Origin: Alphaproteobacteria bacterium MarineAlpha3_Bin4
Lineage (GTDB): Bacteria; Pseudomonadota; Alphaproteobacteria; Rhodospirillales; Casp-alpha2
DNA length: 28,937 nt
NCBI GenBank assembly: GCA_002938045.1
Contig: PTLJ01000002.1
Location: 1 to 28,937, forward strand
Direction of reading: 5' to 3'
Below, in pieces: positions 8,110 to 16,752 of this stretch. Numbering within the stretch: the stretch's first letter is position 1; every line of letters begins with the position of its first letter. The notes under the pieces are model-generated. The model was not told the DNA's origin and did not search any database. It saw only the letters and a list, made by a program, of their open reading frames with translations. Position numbers and translations under genes: made by a program.

Positions 8110-9036
8110 ATGCTGAGCGAGAAACCATTCGAATTCCCGACCTATCTCGAGGACCTTTACCGGGACCTGCCCAGGAGACCAATGGCGGTTGCCGGCGCCG
8201 GTCATCCGATGGTTATGGAAAGCGCTCGGAGGGCAGCTGACGCAGGCCTCATTGAACCGGTTCTGGTTGGTGACGTGGGCGATATCCGGATAATCGCTAA
8301 AGACATGGACTGGGATATCTCGGCCTATCGCCTCGTGCCTGTCGACGATGAGGCCGCAGCTTGCGAGGCCGCTGTCGCGTTAGCCGGACGCAAAGAGGTC
8401 GCGGCGCTGATGAAGGGGCACGTTCATTCGGATGCCATCATGCGGGCCGCGCTCAACCGCAACAGCGGTCTGCGCACCGAACGCCGCGCCAGCCATGTTT
8501 TCCATATGACCGTTCCCGGCCACAACCGTGTACTGTTCATCACCGACGGGGCGCTGAACGTGGCACCCGACGCCGGCACCAAGCTCGATATCGTCAGCAA
8601 CGCCGTTGGATTGGCTCATGCATTGGGCAATCCGGAACCGAGGGTAGCAATCCTATCGGGCACGGAATCCGAGATTGAGTCGATGCCGTCGAGTGTCGAC
8701 GCGGCGGAGGTTGTTAGACGCGCCAATAACGGTGCTATCACGGGTGCCTTGGTCGACGGCCCGTTTGCTTTCGACAACGCGGTCTCGCCGCAAGCGGCGG
8801 ACCTCAAGGACATTGATAGCCCGGTCGCTGGCGCGGCGGATATTCTGGTCGTTCCCAACATCGAGATGGGCAACGGCCTGTTCAAAATGATGGTCTACTT
8901 CATGAGTGGCCTTGCCGCCGGCGTCGTCATGGGAACCCGTGTCCCGATCGTACTGACCTCCAGGGCCGACCCGCCGGAGGCGCGCTTCGCCGCGACCGCT
9001 ATCGCCACCATCGCCGGCCCGCCAATGACCGTCTAG
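8110..9036 (+). CDS. pta: Phosphate acetyltransferase (PTA_PTB family)
   Basis: The 308-residue protein matches the short phosphate acetyl/butyryltransferase fold: RPMAVAGAGHPMVMESARRAADAG near the start, ALMKGHVHSDAIMRA mid-protein, FHMTVPGH, ITDGALNVAPD, and the terminal PNIEMGNGLFKMMVYF block. It should convert the acetyl phosphate made by Xsc into acetyl-CoA. Pta of this type is commonly linked with xsc in proteobacteria. ATG at 8110 is preferred over an in-frame TTG at 8095 because GGCGAGG stands just upstream of the ATG. The 232-bp gap from xsc has no clear terminator, so read-through from xsc is possible. The sarcosine oxidase beta gene begins 34 bp downstream on the same strand. Confidence 0.88.
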   Translation: MLSEKPFEFPTYLEDLYRDLPRRPMAVAGAGHPMVMESARRAADAGLIEPVLVGDVGDIRIIAKDMDWDISAYRLVPVDDEAAACEAAVALAGRKEVAALMKGHVHSDAIMRAALNRNSGLRTERRASHVFHMTVPGHNRVLFITDGALNVAPDAGTKLDIVSNAVGLAHALGNPEPRVAILSGTESEIESMPSSVDAAEVVRRANNGAITGALVDGPFAFDNAVSPQAADLKDIDSPVAGAADILVVPNIEMGNGLFKMMVYFMSGLAAGVVMGTRVPIVLTSRADPPEARFAATAIATIAGPPMTV

Positions 9037-9070
9037 AGTTTGGAAGTTCTGCAACAGGTGTGATCATCTC

Positions 9071-10327
9071 GTGACCCGTTATTCGATATTTAGCCTTGCA
9101 CGCAACGCCTTCAACAACCACCGCGATTGGCCCGCGGCCTGGCGTAGCCCTGAGCCTAAGGCTGAATACGACGTGATTATCATCGGCGGTGGCGGGCACG
9201 GCCTAGCGACCGCCTTTTACCTGGCCGAGGAACACGGGGTTACAAATGTCGCCGTTCTTGAGAAAGGCTGGCTCGGTGGCGGGAACACCGGCCGAAACAC
9301 CACCATCGTGCGCTCCAACTACCTACTTGAGGGCAATGCGCATTTTTATGAGAAGTCGATGAAGCTCTGGGAAACCATGAGCCAAGAACTCAACTTCAAC
9401 GTCATGATGAGTCACCGTGGCGTCCTTAACCTGGCCCATTCAGACCCCCAGGTCGACGCCTTCCAGCGACGCGGTAACGCCATGCGTCTTAACGGCATTG
9501 ACGCCGAATACTTGGATCGAAACGAAATCCAACGCCTGGTTCCGCTGCTGGACTGCTCTGACAACACGCGCTATCCGATCATGGGGGGCTTGTTGCAGCC
9601 GCGCGGAGGCACCGCACGTCATGACGCCGTCGCCTGGGGCTACGCACGCGGCGCCGACGCCCGTGGTGTCGATATTATACAGAACTGCGAGGTCACTGGC
9701 ATCAAACGTGACGACGGCCGGGTCACCGGCGTCGAAACGACCCGCGGCGCGATCAAAGCCAAGAAGGTCGGCATTGCCGTCGCCGGCCATACGACCCAAC
9801 TTTGTCAGATGGCCGGCGTGGACGTGCCCATTGAATCGCACGTTTTGCAGGCGATGGTCAGCGAACCGATCAAGCCGTGCCTGAATACAGTCGTCACGTC
9901 GGGAGCTGCACATTGCTATATCAGCCAGTCCGATAAGGGCGAACTGGTCTTCGGCGGCGACCTCGACGGTTACAACTCTTTCGCCCAGCGTGGCAACTTT
10001 CCCATCATCGAACACGTGGTCGCGTCGGTCTGCGCATTGTTCCCGGCGTTCAGTCGGCTCCGTTTGATGCGAACCTGGGGCGGCGTAGTGGACATGTCCA
10101 TGGACGGCAGCCCGATCATCGCCAAGACACCGGTCGACGGGCTCTATCTCAACGGCGGCTGGTGCTATGGCGGTTTCAAGGCGACGCCGGGCTCGGGCTG
10201 GGTATTCGCCCATACAATCGCCGGGGACCGCCCCCACGCGCTCAACGAATGTTTCTCACTGGAACGCTTTGCTACCGGCTGCGTGCTCGACGAGAAAGGT
10301 GCCGGCCCCGTACCGGGCGCGCATTAG
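9071..10327 (+). CDS. soxB: Sarcosine oxidase beta subunit
   Basis: This is the 418-residue flavoprotein subunit of heterotetrameric sarcosine oxidase, which oxidises sarcosine to glycine with O2. The N-terminal region reads YDVIIIGGGGHGLATAFYLA at about 33-52, a classic FAD-binding site, followed by GGGNTGRNTTIVRSNY. H184 in GGTARHDAVAWG is at the position where these subunits attach FMN covalently. The GTG start at 9071 gives the standard N-terminus (RYSIFSLARNAF...). It is the first gene of the order soxB-soxD-soxA-soxG, the canonical arrangement. It lies 34 bp after pta, so the sarcosine genes may be read from the taurine promoter as well as from one of their own. Confidence 0.95.
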   Translation: MTRYSIFSLARNAFNNHRDWPAAWRSPEPKAEYDVIIIGGGGHGLATAFYLAEEHGVTNVAVLEKGWLGGGNTGRNTTIVRSNYLLEGNAHFYEKSMKLWETMSQELNFNVMMSHRGVLNLAHSDPQVDAFQRRGNAMRLNGIDAEYLDRNEIQRLVPLLDCSDNTRYPIMGGLLQPRGGTARHDAVAWGYARGADARGVDIIQNCEVTGIKRDDGRVTGVETTRGAIKAKKVGIAVAGHTTQLCQMAGVDVPIESHVLQAMVSEPIKPCLNTVVTSGAAHCYISQSDKGELVFGGDLDGYNSFAQRGNFPIIEHVVASVCALFPAFSRLRLMRTWGGVVDMSMDGSPIIAKTPVDGLYLNGGWCYGGFKATPGSGWVFAHTIAGDRPHALNECFSLERFATGCVLDEKGAGPVPGAH

Positions 10328-10339
10328 AGAGGCCGTGGT

Positions 10340-10618
10340 ATGCTGTTGATCAATTGCCCTTGGTGCGGCGAGCGCACGCAGTCCGAGTTTGCCTACGTCG
10401 GCGATGCGAATGTCGTTCGCCCCGACCCCGATACGGTCAGTGACCAGGAGTGGATCAATTACATCTATATCCGTAGTAACCCGAAGGGCGTTCATGACGA
10501 GCTTTGGCAACACATCGCCGGCTGCCGCTGTTTCGTCAAGGTACGCCGTGACACGGTCAGCCACGAGATCATCGGCACTGCTGCGCCAGCGGGCAAAATC
10601 GACGGACGCGAGGCATGA
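10340..10618 (+). CDS. soxD: Sarcosine oxidase delta subunit
   Basis: A 92-residue protein of normal length for the delta subunit. The N-terminal CPWCGER and the later GCRCF supply two cysteine pairs that bind the structural zinc in this family. FAYVGDA, WINYIYIRSNPKGVHDELW and the HIAGC segment are characteristic. It helps assemble the alpha-beta interface of the complex in the cytoplasm. It starts 12 bases after soxB, and its TGA overlaps the ATG of soxA (ATGA), which points to translational coupling. Confidence 0.93.
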   Translation: MLLINCPWCGERTQSEFAYVGDANVVRPDPDTVSDQEWINYIYIRSNPKGVHDELWQHIAGCRCFVKVRRDTVSHEIIGTAAPAGKIDGREA

Positions 10619-13600
10619 ACGGCCAGCCCTTCCGCACTGCCGCCGGCGGCCGCATCAATCGCGCCAAGCCACTCGTGTTCACCTTCAACGGTCGCATCTA
10701 TCAGGGATTTGAAGGCGACACATTGGCCTCGGCGCTGTTGGCCAACGGCGTCCATTTGGTTGGCCGCAGCTTCAAGTACCACCGCCCGCGGGGCATCTTA
10801 AGCGCTGGCGCCGAAGAGCCGAACGCGCTGGTTCAGGTGGAGACCGGAGCCAGGACCGAGCCCAACTTGCGCGCAACGCAAATTGAGCTCCACGAAGGGC
10901 TTACAGCGTCGAGCCAGAACTGCTGGCCATCGGTCGCTTTCGATGTCAGCGCCGTCAATGGCTGGTTCTCACGACTAATTCCGGCCGGCTTCTATTACAA
11001 AACCTTCATGTGGCCATCCAAGTGGTGGAAGGCTTACGAACATGTCATTCGCCGTGCCGCTGGTTTGGGCATCGCGCCGAGCGAACCCGACCCAGACCAC
11101 TACGAGCACCGCTTCGACCACGCCGACGTGCTCGTTATCGGCGGCGGACCAACTGGGTTGATGGCGGCGTTGGCAGCAGGGCGGGCCGGCGCCCGCGTAA
11201 CCGTTGCCGAAGAACGGACCGAGTGGGGAGGAGCTTTGCTCGCAGGCAACGAAACTATCAAAGGAAAACCGGCGGCTGACTGGGTCGGCGGTGTCGTCGC
11301 CGAATTATCGACGATGAAAGAAGTTATGATGCTCTCACGAACCACTGCCGCCGCCTATTACGACCACAACATGGTGGTTCTAGCTGAGCGGGTCACGGAT
11401 CACCAAACAAGTTCAGACCTAAACCTACCTCGGCAAAGGTTGTGGCAGGTGCGCGCCAATCAGGTGGTGCTAGCGACCGGCGCCATCGAACGCCCTTTGG
11501 TATTTACTAACAACGATCGGCCGGGCGTGATGCTAGCGTCGGCCGCGCGTGCTTACGCTAATCAATACGGCGTCCGCGCGGGACGACAAGCCGTTGTTTT
11601 TACCAACAACAATTCCGCCTATAGAGCGGCGCTAGACCTTTCCGCCGCCGGCATTGATATTGAAACCGTCATTGACGTGAGGAACGAGGTCTCGCCGGTA
11701 CTTTTGGACGGCCTCAAAGAAGCTGGCATCGGATGTCTCACAGGTTCGGTTGTGGTCGGCGTGCATGGAACCAAACGTGTGAGCAGCGTCGACGTTATGG
11801 CGTTCGACACCACGACCGCCCGGCCCGAGGGAAAGCCGCGACGGGTGCAGTGCGACCTACTCTGCGTCTCCGGTGGCTGGAACCCGACGGTGCATCTGTT
11901 CTCGCAATCGCGTGGCAAGATCCGCTACGACGACACCCTCGCCGCCTTCGTGCCCGACGTCTCGTTCCAGAACGAACGTTCGGCTGGTACCTGCAACGGT
12001 GCCTTCCAGCTCGCTGCTTGCCTCAGGGAAGGCGCCGAAGCCGGTACGGAGGCCGCTGTCCAGGCCGGCTTCAAGTGTGGCACTGCACCCGAACCGCCAA
12101 CCGTTGGCGACGAACTGCCGACAGCTCTTCAACCGCTATGGGATGTGCCACCACCGTCTAAATTTCGTGGCAAACGTTTTGTCGATCTGCAGAACGACGT
12201 CACTGCACCAGACGTGGCCCTAGCGCACTGCGAAGGCTACCGCTCTGTCGAGCACCTGAAGCGTTACACCACGCTCGGCATGGGCACCGACCAAGGCCGT
12301 ATCAGCAACGTCAATGGCCTCGCCATCATGGCCGGACTACGAGGCGTAGCAATCCCAACCGTGGGTACAACGACTTTCCGCCCGCCCTATACGCCGATCA
12401 CGCTCGGCGCCATCACCGGGACCGAACGCGGCCAGCATTTCACGCCAATCCGACGTTCGGCGATGTACGACTGGCACGTCAAAGCTGGTGCTCGATTCGT
12501 ACCGGCCGGCCTTTGGCTCAGGGCACAGGTCTACGAGCGGCCCGGCGAGAGCCTAATGCAGGCGATAGGGCGGGAAGCCAAGAGCGTGCGTGAGACGGTT
12601 GGCATGGTCGACGTGTCTCCCCTGGGGAAGATAGACATCCAGGGCCGCAATGCGGCCGAGTTCCTCAACCGGGTCTACATCAATGATTTCAAGAAGCTAC
12701 CGATCGGCCGGGTACGCTATGGCGTCATGCTTAGAGAAGACGGCATCGTCTTCGATGACGGCACTACCACCCACATCGCTGAAAATCACTTCATGATGAC
12801 TACGACCACCGCCAACGCCGGTCCTGTAATGCAACACCTGGAATACTACGCCCATGTAGTGTGGCCCGAGCTTGACGTGCATTTGGTCTCGGTCACCGAG
12901 GAATGGGCCGGTATGGCATTGGCCGGACCCGCAAGCCGCAAACTCCTGGAAGCAGTCACCGACGACATTGACGTCTCCAACGAGGCCTGCCCGTTCATGG
13001 CCTTTCGCACCGGTACTATCGCTGGTGCCCCGGCCCGGTTGTTCCGGATCAGTTTCTCCGGCGAGCTCGCCTACGAGATCAACGTACCGGCGGACTATGG
13101 TATGGATGTATGGCAATGGATCATGAATGCGGGCGCGCCTTTGGGCATCAGCCCATACGGCACCGAGGCAATGAGCATCCTCCGGATTGAAAAGGGCCAT
13201 GTCGTCAGCGGCGAAATCAACGGGCGCACCACGGCCGGCGATCTTGGCTTTGGCAGCATGCTGAGCACCACCAAGGACTATATCGGTCGTCACTCGCTAA
13301 CTCGCCCAGCGTTAAACGACGATGGTCGCAAGCAGCTCGTCGGCTTGATCCCCGATGACGGTCGAACCGCAGTCCCGCGCGGTGCCCAGATCGTCGCCAA
13401 CCCCAAGCGCGTGGCACCCAACCCGATGCTGGGAGAAGTCACATCGAGCTGCTATAGCCCTAACTTAAGACATCCGATCGCACTCGCCATCGTCGCCGAC
13501 GGCCGCCGGCACCACGGAGAGACACTGCATGCGGTCTCGCCAGTAACCGACGAAGCAGTGAAGGTACGGGTGACGGATCCTGTGTTTATCGACCCAGAGA

Positions 13601-13620
13601 AGGAACGACTCCGTGGATAG
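10615..13620 (+). CDS. soxA: Sarcosine oxidase alpha subunit
   Basis: A 1001-residue subunit with the expected parts in order: an N-terminal ferredoxin-like domain (about 1-100, with FNGRIYQGFEGDTLASALLA), a nucleotide-binding domain that holds NAD+ (VLVIGGGPTGLMAALAAGRA at about 171-190), and from about residue 600 a C-terminal aminomethyltransferase/GcvT-type domain that binds tetrahydrofolate and captures the methyl carbon as methylene-THF. Length is typical. It overlaps soxD at its start, and its TAG overlaps the GTG of soxG, so all four genes are tightly coupled. The methylene-THF produced could feed the methylene-THF reductase encoded at 15401. Confidence 0.95.
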   Translation: MNGQPFRTAAGGRINRAKPLVFTFNGRIYQGFEGDTLASALLANGVHLVGRSFKYHRPRGILSAGAEEPNALVQVETGARTEPNLRATQIELHEGLTASSQNCWPSVAFDVSAVNGWFSRLIPAGFYYKTFMWPSKWWKAYEHVIRRAAGLGIAPSEPDPDHYEHRFDHADVLVIGGGPTGLMAALAAGRAGARVTVAEERTEWGGALLAGNETIKGKPAADWVGGVVAELSTMKEVMMLSRTTAAAYYDHNMVVLAERVTDHQTSSDLNLPRQRLWQVRANQVVLATGAIERPLVFTNNDRPGVMLASAARAYANQYGVRAGRQAVVFTNNNSAYRAALDLSAAGIDIETVIDVRNEVSPVLLDGLKEAGIGCLTGSVVVGVHGTKRVSSVDVMAFDTTTARPEGKPRRVQCDLLCVSGGWNPTVHLFSQSRGKIRYDDTLAAFVPDVSFQNERSAGTCNGAFQLAACLREGAEAGTEAAVQAGFKCGTAPEPPTVGDELPTALQPLWDVPPPSKFRGKRFVDLQNDVTAPDVALAHCEGYRSVEHLKRYTTLGMGTDQGRISNVNGLAIMAGLRGVAIPTVGTTTFRPPYTPITLGAITGTERGQHFTPIRRSAMYDWHVKAGARFVPAGLWLRAQVYERPGESLMQAIGREAKSVRETVGMVDVSPLGKIDIQGRNAAEFLNRVYINDFKKLPIGRVRYGVMLREDGIVFDDGTTTHIAENHFMMTTTTANAGPVMQHLEYYAHVVWPELDVHLVSVTEEWAGMALAGPASRKLLEAVTDDIDVSNEACPFMAFRTGTIAGAPARLFRISFSGELAYEINVPADYGMDVWQWIMNAGAPLGISPYGTEAMSILRIEKGHVVSGEINGRTTAGDLGFGSMLSTTKDYIGRHSLTRPALNDDGRKQLVGLIPDDGRTAVPRGAQIVANPKRVAPNPMLGEVTSSCYSPNLRHPIALAIVADGRRHHGETLHAVSPVTDEAVKVRVTDPVFIDPEKERLRG

Positions 13621-14230
13621 CACTTTGGCCAAAAAACGCTCCGCACTGGTGGCGGCGTACCTGCCCGGCATCTATGGCGCCATCGGCGAGGACGGACCTG
13701 GTATAATGCTGGTCGAGCGGTGTGACCTCAATGTCGTCCACATCGCCGGCGATGCCACCGACCAAGCCTTCGCCCACGCGGTTAAGACCGAAACTGGTTG
13801 CCCATTACCTACCGAGGCCAACACGGCTACCGTCAGCAGCGAGTGTACGGTGTTGTGGTTAGCGCCGGACCGCTGGCTGGTGGTCTCGGCGCGGCATGGC
13901 GAGGGGCTGCTGAAAGAGCGCTTTCGGATGTCGCTGGCATCTGGCTCAGCGGCGCTCACCGATGTCAGCAACGGCCACACCGTGATCCAAATCTCGGGCG
14001 CGCGGGTCCGCGAACTATTGGCTAAGGGCGCCCCAATTGATCTCCACCCCAGCGTCTTCGGCCCTGACCAATGCGCCGGCACTAACCTGCTGCAGATTTC
14101 CGTTCTCCTCCATTGTGTCGAGACGAATGTGTTCCACGTCTACGTCGCTCGTGGCTTCGCCCAATCGCTGTGGGAATGGCTGACCGAAGGGGCGGCTGAG
14201 TTTGGTTACCGGGTTGATCCCACCGATTAA
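13613..14230 (+). CDS. soxG: Sarcosine oxidase gamma subunit
   Basis: This 205-residue protein is the small gamma subunit that closes the sox operon. The GTG start at 13613 lies inside the last codons of soxA, the usual coupling. Sequence features include WLAPDRWLV near residue 85, DVSNGHTVIQISG and a C-terminal YVARGFAQSLWEWL, all common to SoxG proteins, which share a fold with the GcvT domain. No catalytic residues are expected; it stabilises the alpha subunit. Downstream of the stop the plus strand carries no further gene until 17941. Confidence 0.9.
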   Translation: MDSTLAKKRSALVAAYLPGIYGAIGEDGPGIMLVERCDLNVVHIAGDATDQAFAHAVKTETGCPLPTEANTATVSSECTVLWLAPDRWLVVSARHGEGLLKERFRMSLASGSAALTDVSNGHTVIQISGARVRELLAKGAPIDLHPSVFGPDQCAGTNLLQISVLLHCVETNVFHVYVARGFAQSLWEWLTEGAAEFGYRVDPTD

Positions 14231-14281
14231 TTGGCATGTACGTAGCCAGGCTCGAAATTGAGCAGCGACATCATTACACCG

Positions 14282-14412
14282 CTAGTTTAGAGCCAGCGCT
14301 TAAAGTTGTCGAAAAAGCCCAAAGGCCAAGCGGGTGAATGTATTGGAGACGGCTGTGATGGCCTCGTAGTCAAGCCGTAGGTAGTTACCCCAGCTCCATC
14401 TCGTTAGGAACC
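14282..14412 (-). pseudogene. Possible decayed 3' end of an unidentified gene
   Basis: On the minus strand the frame ending at the TAA at 14300 reads LRLDYEAITAVSNTF followed by TRLAFGLFRQL, which has the look of coded protein. Shifting one frame near the end gives FFDNFKRWL and a stop at 14287. There is no start codon or ribosome site, and the frame is cut off upstream near the end of the dehydratase gene. It could be the C-terminal scrap of a transposase, but I do not recognise the family. The rest of the 189-bp gap shows nothing else. Confidence 0.2.
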
Positions 14413-14419
14413 AATATGG

Positions 14420-15391
14420 TCACGGTGCTCGCTCCCTGACGATCTCGGTGAAATCGGCCATGTCCACGTTGCAACCGCTGACAATGGCTACGGTACGGCC
14501 GCCGCCGGCAAAGCCATTCAAAAGCGCTGCGACGCCGACTGCACCGGCTCCTTCGGCAACGATGCGCTCGTTCCAATAGAGCCAGGCCATGGCGTCTGCG
14601 ATCTGAGCTTCCGTGACCAGAACCATATCATCGACTAACGCGTGGACCAAATCGAAGGTGTAGCGGTTGTTGCTGCCGATGCCGCCGCCAAGGCTGTCGG
14701 CTAGCGACACCATTTCCTCGACCTGCACCGGCTTCCCGGCCTTGATCGATTCGTACATCGCCGCGCCCCGATCCATGGTCACGCCGACGATACGGACATC
14801 GGGCCGGAGCGCCTTGGCAGCGACGGAGATACCGCCAATCAGACCACCACCGGAAACAGGCACGATGATGGTATCGAGTGCCGGCACGGCGGCCATCAAT
14901 TCCAGACCGATAGTGCCCTGACCCGCGATGACATGCCTGTCGTCGAATGGCGAGACGTAGACCAGCCCTAGCTCCGCGATCATCGCCAAAGCTGTCTCCT
15001 CAGCTTCGTCCTGTGACTTGCCGGTGATCACCATTTCGGCACCGAGTGCGCGGATGGCCTCAACCTTGACCGTTGGCACCAGCTCCGACATGCAAACCAC
15101 GGCGTGCAGGCCGAGCTTGGCGGCAGCAAAGGCAACCCCGCGGCCATGGTTGCCGGTCGAAACGGCAATGACGCCAGCGCTGCGCTCCGCATCGTCAAGC
15201 GACAGAAGCTTGTTGGTAGCGCCGCGCAGTTTGAAGGCGCCGGTATTTTGCATAGTTTCAAGCTTGAGCAGCACCTCGGCGCCGTTGTACTGCGACAGTC
15301 CGGACGACACTCGCAAGGGCGTGCGGCAGACATGCGGCGCAATTGTCGTCGCCGCCTGACGGATCTCGGCAATCGAAAGCGCGAGGGTCAT
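14420..15391 (-). CDS. PLP-dependent threonine/serine dehydratase family protein (possibly EutB-like)
   Basis: A 323-residue fold-type II PLP enzyme. K54 in TGAFKLRGATN is the Schiff-base lysine, SGGGLIGG (about 183-190) grips the PLP phosphate, and STGNHGRGVAFAA is the substrate loop. It lacks the C-terminal ACT regulatory domain of biosynthetic threonine deaminase, so a catabolic role is likely. The segment LADSLGGGIGSNNRYTF also appears, as I recall it, in EutB, the dehydratase of hydroxyectoine use, and a DoeB-like gene lies 3.8 kb away. Serine to pyruvate is an equally good reading, since the neighbouring sarcosine pathway makes glycine and methylene-THF that can be joined to serine. It starts 9 bases after the methylene-THF reductase stop, so the two form an operon. 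Confidence 0.75.
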   Translation of the reverse strand: MTLALSIAEIRQAATTIAPHVCRTPLRVSSGLSQYNGAEVLLKLETMQNTGAFKLRGATNKLLSLDDAERSAGVIAVSTGNHGRGVAFAAAKLGLHAVVCMSELVPTVKVEAIRALGAEMVITGKSQDEAEETALAMIAELGLVYVSPFDDRHVIAGQGTIGLELMAAVPALDTIIVPVSGGGLIGGISVAAKALRPDVRIVGVTMDRGAAMYESIKAGKPVQVEEMVSLADSLGGGIGSNNRYTFDLVHALVDDMVLVTEAQIADAMAWLYWNERIVAEGAGAVGVAALLNGFAGGGRTVAIVSGCNVDMADFTEIVRERAP

Positions 15392-15400
15392 AGGTGCTAT

Positions 15401-16318
15401 TCAACCGGTTCCGGAGCGACCGCTGACGATGCCCGAGCTGGCCACAATCTCGGCGATGGTCTGCTCCTGGCGCGGCCCCATAAGATGCGCGCCGTGGATG
15501 CCTTTGATCTCTGTCACCTTCTGTAGTAACTCGAGACAGATCTCGCGGCCTTCAGCCTTCTCGTCGCGAGCGCCTTCAAGGCGTTCAATCATTGGTTCTG
15601 GGACGTGGACGCCGAATAGGTTGTCGTTCATCCACCTAGCACTCTTAGCCGAGGCCAGCGGACCAAGGCCGACGATGTAATTCGCGCGCTCCGGCACGCC
15701 GGCGTCGCAAAGCCGCGCCATGTAGCGCTTCAACGCGTTGACATCAAAGACGAACTGGGTCTGAAAGAAATCCGCGCCAGCGTCGATTTTAGTGGTAACG
15801 CCACTTGGGTCGAAATTGGGCCCCGGTTCGCGCGGCATGTCAGCGGCGCCGATGAAGAGCTTCGGCGGCGGGTCGATTATGCGGCCCGATTCGAAACACC
15901 CTTCGTCGCGCATACGCCGGGCCGTTGTTATCAGGGCGCGGCTGTCGATATCGTGAACGGGCGCGGCCTCGGGATGGTCGCCGACATCGACTTCGTCACC
16001 GTGCAGACAAAGGATATTGGGAATGCCAAGCGCGGCGGTGCCAATCAGGTCGCTCTGTAAGGCGAGCCGGTTGCGGTCTCGAGTGGTGAACTGAAGCACC
16101 GGTTCGATACCGTCTCGGGCCAGGATAGCAGCGCAGGCAAGGTTCGACATATGGGCTCGCGCGCCGGCCCCGTCGGTCACGTTGACGGCATCGACAACAC
16201 CTTTCAGGCAGCTGGCCTGGGCAAGAACAGCGTCGGCATCAGCGGCGTCCGGTGGCGAGGTCTCCGCCGTCACTACGAAATGGCCGCCCTCCAACACCGT
16301 TTTCAACCGACTGATCAT
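15401..16318 (-). CDS. Methylenetetrahydrofolate reductase family protein
   Basis: The 305-residue protein has the MetF TIM-barrel pattern: an acidic early strand (FVVTAETSPPDAAD), DAVNVTDGAGARAHMS, a central EPVLQFTTRDRNRLALQSDL, NILCLHGDEVDVGDHPEA and GADFFQTQFVFD. It would reduce methylene-THF to methyl-THF with a flavin cofactor or, in a catabolic setting, run the other way. Length fits the short bacterial form without the eukaryotic regulatory domain. It is the first gene of a two-gene minus-strand unit with the dehydratase. Beside sarcosine and dimethylglycine oxidation it probably handles the one-carbon units they release. Whether it is the cell's only MetF cannot be told from this window. 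Confidence 0.85.
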   Translation of the reverse strand: MISRLKTVLEGGHFVVTAETSPPDAADADAVLAQASCLKGVVDAVNVTDGAGARAHMSNLACAAILARDGIEPVLQFTTRDRNRLALQSDLIGTAALGIPNILCLHGDEVDVGDHPEAAPVHDIDSRALITTARRMRDEGCFESGRIIDPPPKLFIGAADMPREPGPNFDPSGVTTKIDAGADFFQTQFVFDVNALKRYMARLCDAGVPERANYIVGLGPLASAKSARWMNDNLFGVHVPEPMIERLEGARDEKAEGREICLELLQKVTEIKGIHGAHLMGPRQEQTIAEIVASSGIVSGRSGTG

Positions 16319-16752
16319 GGCTTACCTCCCGGCGCCGTCGGCCATTGCCCACGACCGGAGTACTGTCGTCGAATTTCGCTGGGATTGCGAGCCGTAAAAC
16401 TGCGCCGGTGGTTCATGGCTATTTGTTTTACCTCGAGCTGCTACCTGCCAGATATTGTCACCATGAGGCACCTTGCCACTGTTCTTCTAACCACTTTGTC
16501 TTGACTTTTCCTGGCTGCAGACGACGGTGGCCGGTCCGTCGAGCTAGCAATCATCAGCATAACGCAACCTTGATGGTCTCGCCCTAAGATGCCGGTGCAA
16601 TCTTATCCCCGAATTGGGCCAGCCACACGTTTGTAAAGGTCATGTGCGAGCAATGGTGGAACCAAGCCTCATCGCTGGTAATGTTGACGATCTTTAGGAA
16701 GTGTCTCGAAGGCGCTTTTGTTCGGCGTTTCTTCTTTATCTTTCGATATGTT
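16319..16752. other. Gene-free region, nothing recognised
   Basis: These 434 bases lie between the methylene-THF reductase start and the stop of the fold-type IV aminotransferase gene. The reductase promoter must be here. Plus-strand frames in it are short, lack ribosome sites and run as shadows into the neighbouring genes. I saw no convincing hairpin terminator, repeat or RNA gene. Confidence 0.5.

Noticed and set aside
9440..10237. Long open frame antisense to soxB
   Set aside because: High-GC coding DNA often leaves long antisense frames; this one has no recognisable domain and soxB is certain.
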